Positions 31,966 through 32,093 of a stretch of DNA of 32,093 nucleotides are shown piece after piece. Source of the stretch: Pseudomonadota bacterium (GTDB lineage Bacteria; Pseudomonadota; Alphaproteobacteria; MPNO01; UBA2964); assembly GCA_027624735.1 (NCBI GenBank), contig JAQBTY010000006.1, positions 1 to 32,093 on the forward strand. The letters run 5' to 3'. Made by a program: the position numbers and the translations under genes. Under the pieces are notes generated by a model that saw only the letters and a list, made by a program, of their open reading frames with translations, did not search any database and was not told where the DNA came from. Position 1 is the stretch's first letter. Each line of letters begins with the position of its first letter.

Positions 31966-31996
31966 CGCGATAACGCGTGCCCGCGATAACGCGTGC
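31966..31996. repeat. tandem direct repeat upstream of the VWA gene
   Basis: CGCGATAACGCGTGC twice (31966-31980, 31982-31996), 16-nt period; each copy contains CGCG-ATAA-CGCG. Confidence 0.7.
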
Positions 31997-32093
31997 CGAG
32001 TTAACCGGCATCGCACCATCGCAGGCTAATACCAAGTCTCGCGGAGTGAGACTCACAAAGGGGATTTCTGAATCGGTCTATTTGTGATTCAAG

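Noticed and set aside
31775-32056. N-terminal 94-aa extension of the VWA ORF
   Set aside because: No domain-like sequence; covers the tandem repeat; ATG 31774 has a good AGGAG ribosome site

Overview
Alphaproteobacterial (Rhodospirillales-like, inferred from gene content and order) chromosomal segment. Most of it is conserved housekeeping: NCS2 purine permease (-); a small secreted protein of unknown function; proS-lolC/E-lolD-dnaE; the envelope/translation cluster rpsB-tsf-pyrH-frr-uppS-cdsA-dxr-rseP-bamA-skp-lpxD-fabZ-lpxA-lpxI-lpxB (+); and convergent gltA and gltX (-). After gltX is a comEC gene split over two frames (26736-28905). The right end (29010-31774, - strand) is accessory and holds a three-gene cassette: VWA protein (MIDAS DQSGSM), PP2C-like phosphatase, and a protein-kinase-like protein with a C-terminal TM segment. 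This resembles the TerY-P (VWA/PP2C/kinase) phosphorylation triads linked to stress and anti-phage defence, so the architecture is not wholly new. The unusual detail is that the phosphatase's N-terminal metal-binding motifs lie upstream of its first ATG/GTG/TTG, in a frame that overlaps the VWA stop. Other signals: an inverted pair of DnaA-box-like 9-mers and a structured leader before dnaE, hairpins at the rpsB leader and lolD start, a GC-rich REP-like palindrome after proS, and tandem repeats upstream of the VWA gene. All calls come from reading sequence and translations; no database search was run.
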